Notes: generated from the sequence alone by a model not told the origin. 64,000 bases of DNA from Streptomyces sp. A2-16 (GCF_018128905.1 NZ_CP063808.1:2232001-2296000); one strand, 5' to 3'; shown: positions 8,891 to 17,808, counted from the first letter of the stretch. Translations and numbers: made by a program.

Positions 8891-11725
8891 ATGCAGAGCG
8901 CGTCGGACCGGCACGAGTACCCCGCCCACTGGGAGGCCGACGTGGTGCTGCGCGACGGCGGCACCGCGCGCATCAGGCCCATCACCGTCGACGACGCCGA
9001 TCGCCTGGTCAGCTTCTACGAGCAGGTGTCGGACGAGTCGAAGTACTACCGCTTCTTCGCGCCCTACCCACGACTGTCCGCCAAGGACGTCCACCGCTTC
9101 ACGCACCACGACTTTGTGGACCGGGTGGGACTCGCCGCCACGGTCGGAGGCGAGTTCATCGCCACCGTACGCTACGACCGCATCGGCGCCGACGGCATGC
9201 CCGCCTCCGCCCCCGCCGACGAGGCCGAGGTCGCCTTCCTCGTGCAGGACGCCCACCAGGGGCGCGGCGTGGCCTCTGCCCTCCTCGAACACATCGGGGC
9301 CGTCGCCCGCGAGCGCGGCATCAGGCGCTTCGCCGCCGAGGTGCTGCCCGCCAACGTCAAGATGATCAAGGTGTTCACCGACGCCGGGTACACCCAGAAG
9401 CGCAGCTTCGAGGACGGCGTCGTACGCCTGGAGTTCGACCTGGAGCCCACCGACCGCTCGCTCGCCGTGCAGTACGCGCGCGAGCAGCGTGCCGAGTCGC
9501 GGTCCGTGCAGCGGCTGCTCACCCCCGGCTCCGTCGCCGTCGTAGGAGTGGGCCGCACCCCGGGCGGGGTGGGCCGCAGCGTGCTCGGCAACATCAGGGA
9601 CTACGGCTTCGGCGGCCGTCTGTACGCCGTGAACAAGGCGTTCCCCGAGGAGCAGAAGGAGCTCGACGGGATCCCGGCGCACCGCTCGGTGCGCGACATC
9701 GACGGCCCCGTCGACCTCGCGGTCGTCGCCGTGCCGGCCGAGCAGGTCCCCGAGGTCGTCGCCGAGTGCGGGGCCCACGGAGTGCAGGGACTCGTCGTGC
9801 TCTCCGCCGGGTACGCCGAGAGCGGCCCCGAAGGACGCGAGCGCCAGCGCGAACTCGTGCGGCACGCGCGCGCGTACGGCATGCGGATCATCGGCCCGAA
9901 CGCCTTCGGCATCATCAACACCAACCCCGACGTCCGGCTCAACGCCTCCCTGGCCCCCGAGACCCCCCGCCCCGGCAGGATCGGCCTGTTCGCCCAGTCC
10001 GGCGCCATCGGCATCGCCCTGCTCTCCCGGCTGCACCGGCGCGGCGGCGGCGTCACCGGCGTGACCGGCGTCTCCACCTTCGTCTCCTCCGGCAACCGCG
10101 CGGACGTCTCCGGCAACGACGTCCTGCAGTACTGGTACGACGACCCGGACACCGACGTCGTCCTCATGTATCTGGAGTCCATCGGCAACCCCCGCAAGTT
10201 CACCCGCCTCGCCCGGCGCACGGCCGCCGCGAAACCGCTGGTCGTCGTGCAGGGCTCGGGCACCACCCCGCAGGGCCACGCCGTCCGCGCCACGCGCCTG
10301 CCGCACGCCACGGTGTCCGCACTGCTCCGGCAGGCCGGAGTCATCCGCGTGGACACCATCACCGAACTCGTGGACACCGGCCTGCTGCTCGCCCGCCAGC
10401 CGCTGCCCACCGGTCCCAAGGTCGCGATCCTCGGCAACTCCGAGTCGCTCGGTCTGCTCACCTACGACGCGTGCGTCGCCGAGGGGCTGCGGCCGTCGAC
10501 CCCGCTGGACCTGACCACGTCGGCCGCGCCGGAGGACTTCCACGCGGCCCTCGCGCGGGCGCTCGCCGACGACTCCTACGACGCGGTGATCGTGACGGCC
10601 ATCCCGGCGGTCGGCGAGGGAACCGTCGGCGACGCCGCCCTCGCCGAGGCGCTCAGTTCCGCGGCGAAGCAGGTTCCCGGCAAGCCCGTCCTCGTGGTCC
10701 ATGTCGAGCTCGGCGGGCTCGCGGAGGCTCTGTCGGCGGCGGCCAGCACCGCGCCCCAGGCCGCCGCGGGACCGCCGAAGATCCGTGCCGACCACCCGTT
10801 CCGCGCCCTGGACCGGCTGCGCGCCACGCCGGCCCCCGCCGAACCGCCCGCCCCCGGCGACGACCGCCTCATCCCCGCCTACCCCGCCGCCGAGCGCGCG
10901 GTGCGCGCCCTGGCCGACGTCGTCCAGTACGCCCAGTGGCGCCGGGAGGCCGCCGAGCCGGGCAGGGTGCCCGAGTACGAGAACATCGACGAGAAGGGCG
11001 CCGCCGCCCTGATCGACGGACTGCTCACGCGCGGGCAGGGCCTGACCCTGGGCGCCGAGGAGACCTGCGAGCTGCTCGGCACGTACGGCATCGAGGTCCA
11101 CCGCGCCCTGCCCGCCGCCACCGCCGACGCCGCGGTCCGGGCCGCCGCGACCCTCGGCTACCCGGTCGCCCTCAAGGCCACCGCCCCGCACCTGCGCCAC
11201 CGCGCCGACCTCGGCGGCGTACGCCTGGATCTCGCGGACGAGGAGCAGCTGCGGCGGGCGTACACCGAGCTGACCGAGCTGTTCGGCACCCCCGACGAAC
11301 TGCGGCCCGTGGTGCAGCGGATGGCCCCGCGCGGGGTGGACACCGTAATCCGGGCCGTCATCGACCCCGCCGCCGGTGCCGTGCTGTCCTTCGGACTGGC
11401 CGGGGCCGCCTCACAGCTGCTCGGCGACACCGCGCACCGGCTGATTCCGGTCACCGACCGGGAGGCGACGAGCCTCGTCCGCTCGATCCGGACGGCACCG
11501 CTCCTCTTCGGCTGGCGCGGTTCCACCCCGGTCGACACACCGGCCCTGGAGGAACTCCTGCTGCGGGTGTCCCGGCTGGTCGACGACCATCCCGAGGTCG
11601 TCGCGGTCACCCTGGAGCCGGTCGTCGTCGCCCAGCGCGGCCTGAGCGTCCTCGGCGCCTCCGTACGGCTCGCGCCGCCGCCCGCCCGCGACGACCTCGG
11701 CCCGCGCACGCTTCCCGCGTACTGA
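8891..11725 (+). CDS. GNAT acetyltransferase fused to NDP-forming acyl-CoA synthetase (Pat-like)
   Basis: A 944-residue fusion. Residues about 15-190 form a GNAT N-acetyltransferase (acetyl-CoA loop HQGRGVASALLEHI). About 215-500 is a CoA-binding/succinyl-CoA-ligase-like region (VAVVGVGRTPGGVGRSVLGNI; SGAIGIALLSRL). About 700-930 is an ATP-grasp module (YPVALKATAPHLRHRADLGG). Proteins of this architecture include protein lysine acetyltransferases (Pat/PatA/YfiQ type) that inactivate acetyl-CoA synthetase; in those the synthetase half is a sensor and often lacks catalytic residues. The order GNAT-first differs from E. coli YfiQ, where GNAT is last. The upstream in-frame extension overlaps ptsH and is rejected; ATG 8891 has TACTCT 7 nt upstream, suggesting a leaderless transcript. 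Confidence 0.87.
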   Translation: MQSASDRHEYPAHWEADVVLRDGGTARIRPITVDDADRLVSFYEQVSDESKYYRFFAPYPRLSAKDVHRFTHHDFVDRVGLAATVGGEFIATVRYDRIGADGMPASAPADEAEVAFLVQDAHQGRGVASALLEHIGAVARERGIRRFAAEVLPANVKMIKVFTDAGYTQKRSFEDGVVRLEFDLEPTDRSLAVQYAREQRAESRSVQRLLTPGSVAVVGVGRTPGGVGRSVLGNIRDYGFGGRLYAVNKAFPEEQKELDGIPAHRSVRDIDGPVDLAVVAVPAEQVPEVVAECGAHGVQGLVVLSAGYAESGPEGRERQRELVRHARAYGMRIIGPNAFGIINTNPDVRLNASLAPETPRPGRIGLFAQSGAIGIALLSRLHRRGGGVTGVTGVSTFVSSGNRADVSGNDVLQYWYDDPDTDVVLMYLESIGNPRKFTRLARRTAAAKPLVVVQGSGTTPQGHAVRATRLPHATVSALLRQAGVIRVDTITELVDTGLLLARQPLPTGPKVAILGNSESLGLLTYDACVAEGLRPSTPLDLTTSAAPEDFHAALARALADDSYDAVIVTAIPAVGEGTVGDAALAEALSSAAKQVPGKPVLVVHVELGGLAEALSAAASTAPQAAAGPPKIRADHPFRALDRLRATPAPAEPPAPGDDRLIPAYPAAERAVRALADVVQYAQWRREAAEPGRVPEYENIDEKGAAALIDGLLTRGQGLTLGAEETCELLGTYGIEVHRALPAATADAAVRAAATLGYPVALKATAPHLRHRADLGGVRLDLADEEQLRRAYTELTELFGTPDELRPVVQRMAPRGVDTVIRAVIDPAAGAVLSFGLAGAASQLLGDTAHRLIPVTDREATSLVRSIRTAPLLFGWRGSTPVDTPALEELLLRVSRLVDDHPEVVAVTLEPVVVAQRGLSVLGASVRLAPPPARDDLGPRTLPAY

Positions 11726-11763
11726 GCGGCCGCGAGCGGTGCCTCGCAGTCAGTGGTCCACCG

Positions 11764-11769
11764 TAGGAT
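11764..11769 (+). promoter_or_regulatory. -10 element TAGGAT of a leaderless promoter
   Basis: TAGGAT matches the best Streptomyces vegetative -10 and ends 7 nt before ATG 11777. No good -35 is visible about 17 nt upstream (GCCTCG at 11741-11746), so the transcript start at or next to the ATG is an inference. Confidence 0.5.
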
Positions 11770-11776
11770 GGACGTC

Positions 11777-12364
11777 ATGGCCAAGACCAGTACGACGACC
11801 CAGGGGCTGCGTGCGGCGATCGAGCGCAGCGGCTACTACCCGGCCCTCGTGGCCGAGGCGGTGGAGGCCGCTGTGGGCGGCGAGCCCATCCGGTCGTACC
11901 TGGTCCATCAGGAGACGACGTTCGACCAGAACGAGGTGCGGCGGCACGTCACCGTGCTCGTCCTCACCGGCAACCGCTTCATCGTGAGCCACACCGACGA
12001 GCAGAACGCGGACACCACGTCCCCGACGCCGTACGCCACCACGTCGACGGAGTCCGTGAAGCTCGGCCGGATCTCGTCGGTCGTGGTCAGCAGGGTCGTC
12101 GCGAACCCCGAGCAGTACCAGCCCGGCACCCTGCCCCGCGAGGTCGTGCTGACCATCGGCTGGGGCGCCGTCTCCCGCATCGACCTGGAGCCCGCCGCCT
12201 GCGGCGACCCCAACTGCGAGGCGGACCACGGCTACACCGGCAACTCCACGGCGGACGACCTCAGCCTGCGCGTCAGCGAGGCGGGGGACGGCCCGGACAC
12301 CGTGCGCCAGGCCCTCGCCTTCGCACAGGCCATCTCCGAGGCGACCGCGGACGTCACCCGCTGA
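11777..12364 (+). CDS. DUF5998 family protein
   Basis: A 195-residue cytoplasmic protein of the actinobacterial DUF5998 family; function unknown. It has no membrane segment or signal peptide. The centre contains VTVLVLTGNRFIVSHTDEQ and a Cys pair within CGDPNCEADHGYTG that could bind metal. ATG 11777 is preferred over upstream ATGs at 11753 and 11768, because a perfect Streptomyces -10 (TAGGAT, 11764-11769) ends 7 nt before it, so the message is probably leaderless. Its stop overlaps the ATG of the following phosphodiesterase gene by one base (TGATG), suggesting coupled translation and a shared process. Confidence 0.72.
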   Translation: MAKTSTTTQGLRAAIERSGYYPALVAEAVEAAVGGEPIRSYLVHQETTFDQNEVRRHVTVLVLTGNRFIVSHTDEQNADTTSPTPYATTSTESVKLGRISSVVVSRVVANPEQYQPGTLPREVVLTIGWGAVSRIDLEPAACGDPNCEADHGYTGNSTADDLSLRVSEAGDGPDTVRQALAFAQAISEATADVTR

Positions 12365-13560
12365 TGGCACAGCCCGCAGCCTGGGATCACCCCGAACCCC
12401 TCGCCCTCGACACCGCGCCCGTCCCCGAGTACGGCACCGGCTCCCTCGCCGACCTGCTGCCCACCCTCGCCGCCGGCATGGCCGTACCGGACATGACCGC
12501 CACGATCCAGGAGCTCACGCCCGCCGACCGGAACTGCGTGTTCCTGATCGACGGCCTGGGCTGGGAGCAGCTGAAGGCGCACCCGGACGAGGCGCCCTTC
12601 ATGACCTCCCTGCTGGCCGGCTCGCGCGGCGGCACCGGCCGCCCCCTGACCGCCGGGTACCCGGCGACCACCGCGACCTCCCTCGCCTCCGTCGGCACCG
12701 GCCGCCCGCCCGGCGCGCACGGCCTGCCCGGCTACACCGTGCGCAATCCGGCCACCGGCGAGCTGATGAACCAGCTGCGCTGGCAGCCGTGGACCAAGCC
12801 GGGGGCCTGGCAGCCGTACCCCACCGTCTTCCAACTCGCCCACCAGGCCGGGGTGCACGCGGCCCAGGTCTCCTCGCCCACCTTCCAGAACACCCCGCTG
12901 ACCAAGGTCGCGCTCAGCGGCGGGACGTTCCACGGACGGCTGTCCGGCGAGGAGCGGGTGGATCTCGCGGCCGAGCAACTGGCCGCCGGTGACCGCTCGT
13001 TGGTCTACACGTACTACGCCGAGGTCGACGGCGCCGGCCACCGCTTCGGCGTCGACTCCGACACCTGGCGCGGCCAACTGATGTACGTCGACCGTCTGGT
13101 CCAGCGCCTCGCCGAGCAACTGCCGTCGCGCAGCGCGCTGTACGTCACCGCCGACCACGGCATGATCGACATCCCGTTCGACGAGCAGCACCGCATCGAC
13201 TTCGACGAGGACTGGGAACTGCGCGCCGGGGTCGCCCTGTTGGGCGGCGAGGGCCGCGCCCGCCATGTCTACGCGGTGCCGGGCGCCGCGGGGGACGTCC
13301 TGACCTGCTGGCGCGAGGTGCTCGGTGAGCAGTTCTGGGTCGCATCCCGGGACGAGGCCATCGCGGCCGGCTGGTTCGGGCCGCCGGACCAGTTCGACGA
13401 GCGGGTCTACGACCGCCTCGGCGACGTGATCGCCGCCGCCCGCGACGACGTGCTGCTCATCGCCTCCGAGCGGGAGCCGAAGGAGTCGGCGATGGTCGGC
13501 AACCACGGTTCGATGACCCCCGCCGAGCAACTCGTCCCGCTGCTCGAAGTACGCTCCTGA
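12364..13560 (+). CDS. Alkaline-phosphatase-superfamily nucleotide pyrophosphatase/phosphodiesterase
   Basis: A 398-residue hydrolase of the NPP (type I phosphodiesterase) class. Metal-site features are in order: VFLIDGLGWEQL (first Asp), YPATTATSLASVGTG with the nucleophilic Thr, EVDGAGHRFG (Asp/His pair), VTADHGMIDIP (Asp-His) and NHGSMTPAEQ (His). No signal peptide is visible, so it is probably cytoplasmic. It starts with an ATG overlapping the previous stop by one base, so it is translationally coupled to the DUF5998 gene. The substrate cannot be deduced; family members cleave nucleotide pyrophosphates, phosphodiesters or phosphonates. Confidence 0.82.
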   Translation: MAQPAAWDHPEPLALDTAPVPEYGTGSLADLLPTLAAGMAVPDMTATIQELTPADRNCVFLIDGLGWEQLKAHPDEAPFMTSLLAGSRGGTGRPLTAGYPATTATSLASVGTGRPPGAHGLPGYTVRNPATGELMNQLRWQPWTKPGAWQPYPTVFQLAHQAGVHAAQVSSPTFQNTPLTKVALSGGTFHGRLSGEERVDLAAEQLAAGDRSLVYTYYAEVDGAGHRFGVDSDTWRGQLMYVDRLVQRLAEQLPSRSALYVTADHGMIDIPFDEQHRIDFDEDWELRAGVALLGGEGRARHVYAVPGAAGDVLTCWREVLGEQFWVASRDEAIAAGWFGPPDQFDERVYDRLGDVIAAARDDVLLIASEREPKESAMVGNHGSMTPAEQLVPLLEVRS

Positions 13561-13609
13561 AGCCCACCCGGCCCCCTGCCCGCACGAACCGAAAGGCGCT
13601 CGACCTCCC

Positions 13610-14269
13610 ATGCCCGAGCTGGTGTTCTTCTCCGGAACGATGGACTGCGGGAAGTCCACGCTGGCTCTCCAGATCGAGCACAACCGTTCGGCGCGTGGCC
13701 TGACGGGCATCATCTTCACCCGGGACGACCGGGCCGGCGAGGGCAAGCTCTCCTCGCGGCTCGGCCTGGTCACGGACGCGGTCGAGGTCGAGGACGGCCA
13801 GGACCTGTACGCGTACCTCGTCGACCACCTCTCCCGGGGCGGCCGCGCGGACTACGTGATCGCGGACGAGGCGCAGTTCCTCGCGCCGGAGCAGATCGAC
13901 CAACTCGCCCGCGTCGTCGACGACCTGGACCTCGACGTGTACGCCTTCGGCATCACCACCGACTTCCGCTCCAAGCTGTTCCCCGGCTCCCAGCGCCTGG
14001 TGGAGCTGGCCGACCGGGTCGAGGTCCTCCAGGTCGAGGCCCTGTGCTGGTGCGGCGCCCGGGCCACGCACAACGCCCGCACGGTGGGCGGCGAGATGGT
14101 CGTCGAGGGCGCCCAGGTGGTCGTCGGCGACGTCAACCAGGCCGACGACATCGGCTACGAGGTCCTGTGCCGCCGGCACCACCGCCGCCGCATGACCGCG
14201 GGTACGGCCCGAGCGGCCGCGCTGTCCCCGGACGTCCTGCCCGTCCCGTCGGCCGAGGCGCGCTTCTAG
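13610..14269 (+). CDS. tdk: Thymidine kinase (TK1 type)
   Basis: A 219-residue TK1-like enzyme that phosphorylates thymidine to dTMP in nucleoside salvage. The P-loop is GTMDCGKST (9-17) and the Walker B/lasso-side motif is IADEAQFLAPEQI. The zinc lobe has CWCG near residue 146 and CRRHH near 184. A Gly-rich lasso region is present (CWCGARATHNARTVGG). Length is slightly above the usual 190-205 owing to a C-terminal tail. It is co-directional with the phosphodiesterase upstream (49-bp gap) and may share its transcript. No clear terminator follows; instead there is a triple 9-nt repeat before the convergent VOC gene. Confidence 0.92.
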   Translation: MPELVFFSGTMDCGKSTLALQIEHNRSARGLTGIIFTRDDRAGEGKLSSRLGLVTDAVEVEDGQDLYAYLVDHLSRGGRADYVIADEAQFLAPEQIDQLARVVDDLDLDVYAFGITTDFRSKLFPGSQRLVELADRVEVLQVEALCWCGARATHNARTVGGEMVVEGAQVVVGDVNQADDIGYEVLCRRHHRRRMTAGTARAAALSPDVLPVPSAEARF

Positions 14270-14310
14270 GCGGAATCGACGACCGCGCGCCGACGCCCTG
14301 GTCTCACGCT

Positions 14311-14337
14311 AAAGACGCGAAAGGCGCGAAAGACGCG
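14311..14337 (+). repeat. Triple 9-nt direct repeat (AAAGACGCG)
   Basis: AAAGACGCG, AAAGGCGCG and AAAGACGCG follow each other exactly in the 70-bp gap between convergent tdk and the VOC gene, ending just before the latter's stop. It does not form a strong hairpin. Confidence 0.8.
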
Positions 14338-14339
14338 CC

Positions 14340-15131
14340 TCAGTGCGGATTCTCGATCAACGAGAACCGGGCCCCCTCCGGATCCGCCACCGTCGCCACC
14401 CTGCCGTGCGGGCTGTCGTGCGGCGGGCGCAGGACGTGGCCGCCGAGGTCCACCAGGAGGCGGGTCGCAGCGTCGGCGTCGGCGACCTCGAAGTACGTCA
14501 TCCAGTGCGGCCCCCGGTCGCGGGGGAGGTCGTGGCCGACGCCGTGGAGACCGGCCACCGGGCGGCCGCCGACGTGGAGGGTGATGTAGTCGAAGTCGGC
14601 GGAGACCACCCGTTCCCCCTCGCAGCCGAACACCGTCTCGTAGAACTTGATGACGCTCACCGTCTCGAAGGTGAGCAGCTCGTGCCAGGCGGGAGTGCCC
14701 GGTACGCCCGCGACGGAGGTGCCGAGGTGGGCGGCCGCCTGCCACACGCCGAAGACGGCGCCGGACGGATCCGAGCCGATCACCAGCCGCCCGGCGTCCC
14801 CGGCGTCCAGCGGCCCCACCCCCACCGTGCCGCCGCACAGCCGTACCGTCTCGGCCGTCAGGTCGATGTCGTCCGAGGCGAGGTAGGGCGTCCAGGCGAT
14901 CGGCAGATGGCGGTCGGGCGGCAGCTGGCCGATCCCGGCGACCTCCTGTCCGTCGAGCAGCGCGCGGACGTACGGACCGAGCTGCTGCGGCCCCGGCACG
15001 AACTCCCAGCCGAACAGCGATCCGTAGAACTCCTGGGTCGCGGCCATCCCGTGCACCATCAGACTCACCCAGCAGGGTGCACCGGGCGTGTGCCGAGAGG
15101 GCGGGGCGGCCGACCCCCTTGCCTCGGTCAT
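14340..15131 (-). CDS. VOC-superfamily (glyoxalase/bleomycin-resistance fold) protein
   Basis: A 263-residue protein made of two tandem VOC modules. The first (about 20-130) begins PCWVSLMVHGMAATQEFYGSLFGW and the second (about 145-260) begins AWHELLTFETVSVIKFYETVFG, each with the typical beta-alpha-beta-beta-beta pattern. Streptomyces relatives are annotated as hydroxylases or glyoxalase-like, but the metal ligands are not clearly His/Glu in both halves, so a binding or resistance role is equally possible. The long upstream in-frame extension is a shadow of the opposite-strand sulfurtransferase. ATG 15131 is supported by a GAGGAG-rich sequence upstream. Confidence 0.78.
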   Translation of the reverse strand: MTEARGSAAPPSRHTPGAPCWVSLMVHGMAATQEFYGSLFGWEFVPGPQQLGPYVRALLDGQEVAGIGQLPPDRHLPIAWTPYLASDDIDLTAETVRLCGGTVGVGPLDAGDAGRLVIGSDPSGAVFGVWQAAAHLGTSVAGVPGTPAWHELLTFETVSVIKFYETVFGCEGERVVSADFDYITLHVGGRPVAGLHGVGHDLPRDRGPHWMTYFEVADADAATRLLVDLGGHVLRPPHDSPHGRVATVADPEGARFSLIENPH

Positions 15132-15428
15132 CGTCACTCTCTCCTCGGCCTCTCGCGTTGGCCGTGTCGTGTCCGCTGTCCGGACCTCCGTGCCGATGCT
15201 CGCACCGCCCGCGGTGCCGCGCGCTCCGGGCGCGCCGCCGCACGGCCTCCCGTGCCGGGAGAGTGCCTGCCGCACGGCTGCCTGAGCGTTGCCACGCGAT
15301 GGCCGGCGGATGTCGATCGGCAGTACAGCATGTGCCCGTTCCCGTACGCCTGGTGATCGGGCCTGTCCGGCGGAGCACAGTAGCCGGACATGGACGACGC
15401 GGCCACCCCGTGCGCAAGGATGGTGGGC

Positions 15429-16286
15429 ATGAACGCCATCATCTCCGCATCCGAACTCGCGAGTGACCTGGCGGGCCCGAACCCGCCCGTCCTGCTCGAC
15501 GTCCGCTGGCAGCTGAGCGTGGCCAAGGCGGCCGGTGAGCCGCCCTTCGACGGCCGCGCCGAGTACGCGGCCGGGCACCTCCCGGGAGCCGTCTACGTCG
15601 ACCTGGACCGGGAGTTGGCCGGCCGGGCCGGCTCCGCCGGCAGGCACCCGTTGCCCGACCTCGCGGAGTTCGGTGCCGCGATGCGCAGGGCGGGTGTCTC
15701 CGCCCGGCGGCCGGTGGTCGTGTACGACGGCGGACAGGGCTGGGCGGCCGCCCGCGCGTGGTGGCTGCTGCGCTGGACGGGTCACCCGGACGTGAGGGTT
15801 CTCGACGGCGGGTTGACGTCCTGGCAGGGGCCGCTGCAGTCCTCCGTGCCGGGTCCCGCCCTCGCCGAGGGCGACTTCGAGCCGGTGCCCGCGACGGCCG
15901 GTCTGCTCGACGCCGACGCGGCCGCGGCGCTGGCCCGTGCGGGGGTTCTCCTGGACGCGCGGGCGGGGGAGCGGTATCGCGGTGAGGTGGAGCCGATCGA
16001 CCGCGTCGGCGGCCACATCCCGGGCGCCCGCTCCGCGCCCACCACGGACAACGTCGGCCCGGACGGCCGGTTCCTGCCCGCGGAGGAGCTGCACGCCCGC
16101 TTCAAGGCCCTGGGCGCCACCGAGGACGCCGAGGTCGGTGTCTACTGCGGCTCCGGCGTCTCGGGCGCCCACGAGGTCCTGGCGCTGGCGGTGGCGGGCA
16201 TCCCGGCCGCGCTGTATGTCGGTTCCTGGTCGGAGTGGTCCTCCGACCCCGAGCGCCCGGTCGCGGTGGGCCCGGATCCGCAGTAG
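15429..16286 (+). CDS. Two-domain rhodanese / 3-mercaptopyruvate-type sulfurtransferase
   Basis: A 285-residue tandem rhodanese. The first domain (about 1-125) is structural, with VLLDVRWQL and GHLPGAVYVDLD. The second (about 150-280) carries the catalytic cysteine, Cys240, in YCGSGVSGAHE. The CGSGV(S/T) loop is that of 3-mercaptopyruvate sulfurtransferases rather than the CRKGV(T) loop of thiosulfate:cyanide sulfurtransferases. It should transfer sulfane sulfur, for example in cysteine catabolism or cyanide detoxification. ATG 15429 is preferred; AAGGA lies 7 nt upstream. It converges on sepH with a perfect shared terminator between. Confidence 0.87.
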   Translation: MNAIISASELASDLAGPNPPVLLDVRWQLSVAKAAGEPPFDGRAEYAAGHLPGAVYVDLDRELAGRAGSAGRHPLPDLAEFGAAMRRAGVSARRPVVVYDGGQGWAAARAWWLLRWTGHPDVRVLDGGLTSWQGPLQSSVPGPALAEGDFEPVPATAGLLDADAAAALARAGVLLDARAGERYRGEVEPIDRVGGHIPGARSAPTTDNVGPDGRFLPAEELHARFKALGATEDAEVGVYCGSGVSGAHEVLALAVAGIPAALYVGSWSEWSSDPERPVAVGPDPQ

Positions 16287-16293
16287 GCGCACG

Positions 16294-16332
16294 GCAGAAG
16301 GGCCCGCCTCGGACAGAGGCGGGCCCTTCTGC
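16294..16332. terminator. Bidirectional terminator, sulfurtransferase / sepH
   Basis: A perfect hairpin with 17-bp arms (16294-16310 and 16316-16332) and a 5-nt loop occupies almost the whole 56-bp gap between the two convergent genes. Confidence 0.9.
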
Positions 16333-16342
16333 GCTCAACGGA

Positions 16343-17377
16343 CTACTCCTGCTTCTTGCGCCGCGTCCCGAACACGATCTCGTCCCAGCTCGGGACCGCC
16401 GCCCTGCGGCCCGGGCGGACGCCGTCCGCCTCGGCCTGGCGGTCGGTCGCGCCGATGAGGCGGTCGCGGTGGCTGGCCACCGAACGCGGCATGAGGACAT
16501 CCGCGTAGGCGGAACCGGCCGAGGCCGCGGGAGCCGGCGGCTCCTCCGCCTCGGGCTCCTCCTCGAGGGCGGGAGGTTCCTCGATGCTCGCCGTCTCGGA
16601 CGGCCGCTCCGGTACGACCATGTCGCCCCGGAAGCTCGGTACGGCCTCCAACAGGCTGGTCAGCGAGTCCCGTTCGGCGACGGTCTCCTCGCCGGGCTCG
16701 GCCGGGGGCAGGCTCGGTCGGTCCAGGGCGCGGTCCAGCGGACGGTCGCGCGGCAGCCGCGCGATACGCGGCACGAACGGGAAGCTGGGCTCCGGCGACC
16801 CGAGGTCCTCGGACTCGCCGATCAGCGAGCGGGCCTCCTCGTCGACGGCCTGCACGAGCCGCCGGGGCGGGTCGTAGGTCCAGCTCGCCGAGTGCGGTTC
16901 GCCCGCGACGCAGTAGACCAGCAGCACCTCCCAGGTGCCGTCGTCACGGCGCCAGGAGTCCCACTGGACGGTGTCCTTCTCGGCGCCGCGCAGCAACAGC
17001 CGCTCCTGCACGGCCTCGCCGAGCTGCGGTCCGGCGTTCTCGCCGGGCCTGCGCACCGGGGTCTTGCGGGCTCGTTCGGCCATGAAGGCGCGCTCGGCGA
17101 GCACGGGGCCCTCGAAGCGCCGTACACGGTCTACGGGGATACCTGCGAGCTGGGCTACCTCTTCCGCGGTGGCACCCGCGCGTATACGCGCCTGGATGTC
17201 GCGGGGACGGAGATGGCTTTCGACCTCGATCTCGATCTGACCGAGGCGGGGACGGTCGCCGCGCACCGCTGCGCGCAGCCGCTCGTCGATCGGAAGCGTG
17301 TACTCCGTTGAGTCGGCAGCCTTCAGCACCAGCCGTGTGCCGTCATTGGAGACGGCCACGACACGCAGTTCGGGCAT
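16343..17377 (-). CDS. sepH: Cell division protein SepH
   Basis: A 344-residue DUF3071 protein. SepH is an actinobacterial FtsZ-binding protein that promotes Z-ring assembly during sporulation septation. The N-terminal DUF3071 domain (about 1-170) contains the helix-turn-helix-like RPRDIQARIRAGATAEEVAQ / LAGIPVDRVRRFEGPVLAER segment needed for FtsZ interaction. Residues about 175-300 are a Pro/Glu-rich disordered linker. The C-terminus is a conserved positively charged tail (AVPSWDEIVFGTRRKKQE). ATG 17377 has GGGAGGT 4-5 nt upstream; the longer frame upstream lacks conservation features. It is transcribed alone from the 431-bp gap upstream. Confidence 0.92.
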   Translation of the reverse strand: MPELRVVAVSNDGTRLVLKAADSTEYTLPIDERLRAAVRGDRPRLGQIEIEVESHLRPRDIQARIRAGATAEEVAQLAGIPVDRVRRFEGPVLAERAFMAERARKTPVRRPGENAGPQLGEAVQERLLLRGAEKDTVQWDSWRRDDGTWEVLLVYCVAGEPHSASWTYDPPRRLVQAVDEEARSLIGESEDLGSPEPSFPFVPRIARLPRDRPLDRALDRPSLPPAEPGEETVAERDSLTSLLEAVPSFRGDMVVPERPSETASIEEPPALEEEPEAEEPPAPAASAGSAYADVLMPRSVASHRDRLIGATDRQAEADGVRPGRRAAVPSWDEIVFGTRRKKQE

Positions 17378-17808
17378 GGGGACCTCCCGGGTGGTGCCTG
17401 CCGACGTCACGTGCGTCGCTGCTTCCGCTAGTCGAGTGTGGCCTGCCCGGGTGCAGCCTGCCACAACCTTGCCGAGTTGCCCGGCGTGTCGGGCACGGGC
17501 CCTGGATCGCCGTTATGGCACGGTTACTTATTCGCAACGCTAAGTGACCAACTCCGTCACCCTGTGCAACTAGCCCCCTCCCGGCCGCCCTTGAAGGCCA
17601 CGGACGCCCTGGCGGGAGACCGGACCCAGGGCTCGCAACAGTACTCCATTTGGGCCACGTGCGTGGATTGGCGCGCCACTCAACTTCGTTCAAGAAACGC
17701 CGTCCGGCCGTTCGTTGAGCGGTTTTCGCGATCTTGGACGTGGTGCACTTCACGGAATCACCAGAAACGGAACTATTGGCTTCGCGCGTACGTCCGTCGA
17801 ACGTCGCG
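17378..17808 (-). promoter_or_regulatory. sepH upstream region with candidate vegetative promoter
   Basis: This 431-bp gap contains no supported gene. On the minus strand TTGCGA (17534-17539) is followed after 17 nt by TAACGG (17511-17516), which would start transcription near 17504 and give sepH a leader of about 127 nt. On the plus strand GGAAC and CGTC about 17 nt apart (near 17769-17794) resemble an ECF sigma-E-type promoter, but no gene follows in that direction, so I give it little weight. Confidence 0.4.

Noticed and set aside
15132..16292. Long minus-strand extension upstream of the VOC gene (650 codons)
   Set aside because: It overlaps the whole sulfurtransferase gene on the other strand; conserved VOC sequence begins near codon MTEARG with a good ribosome site.
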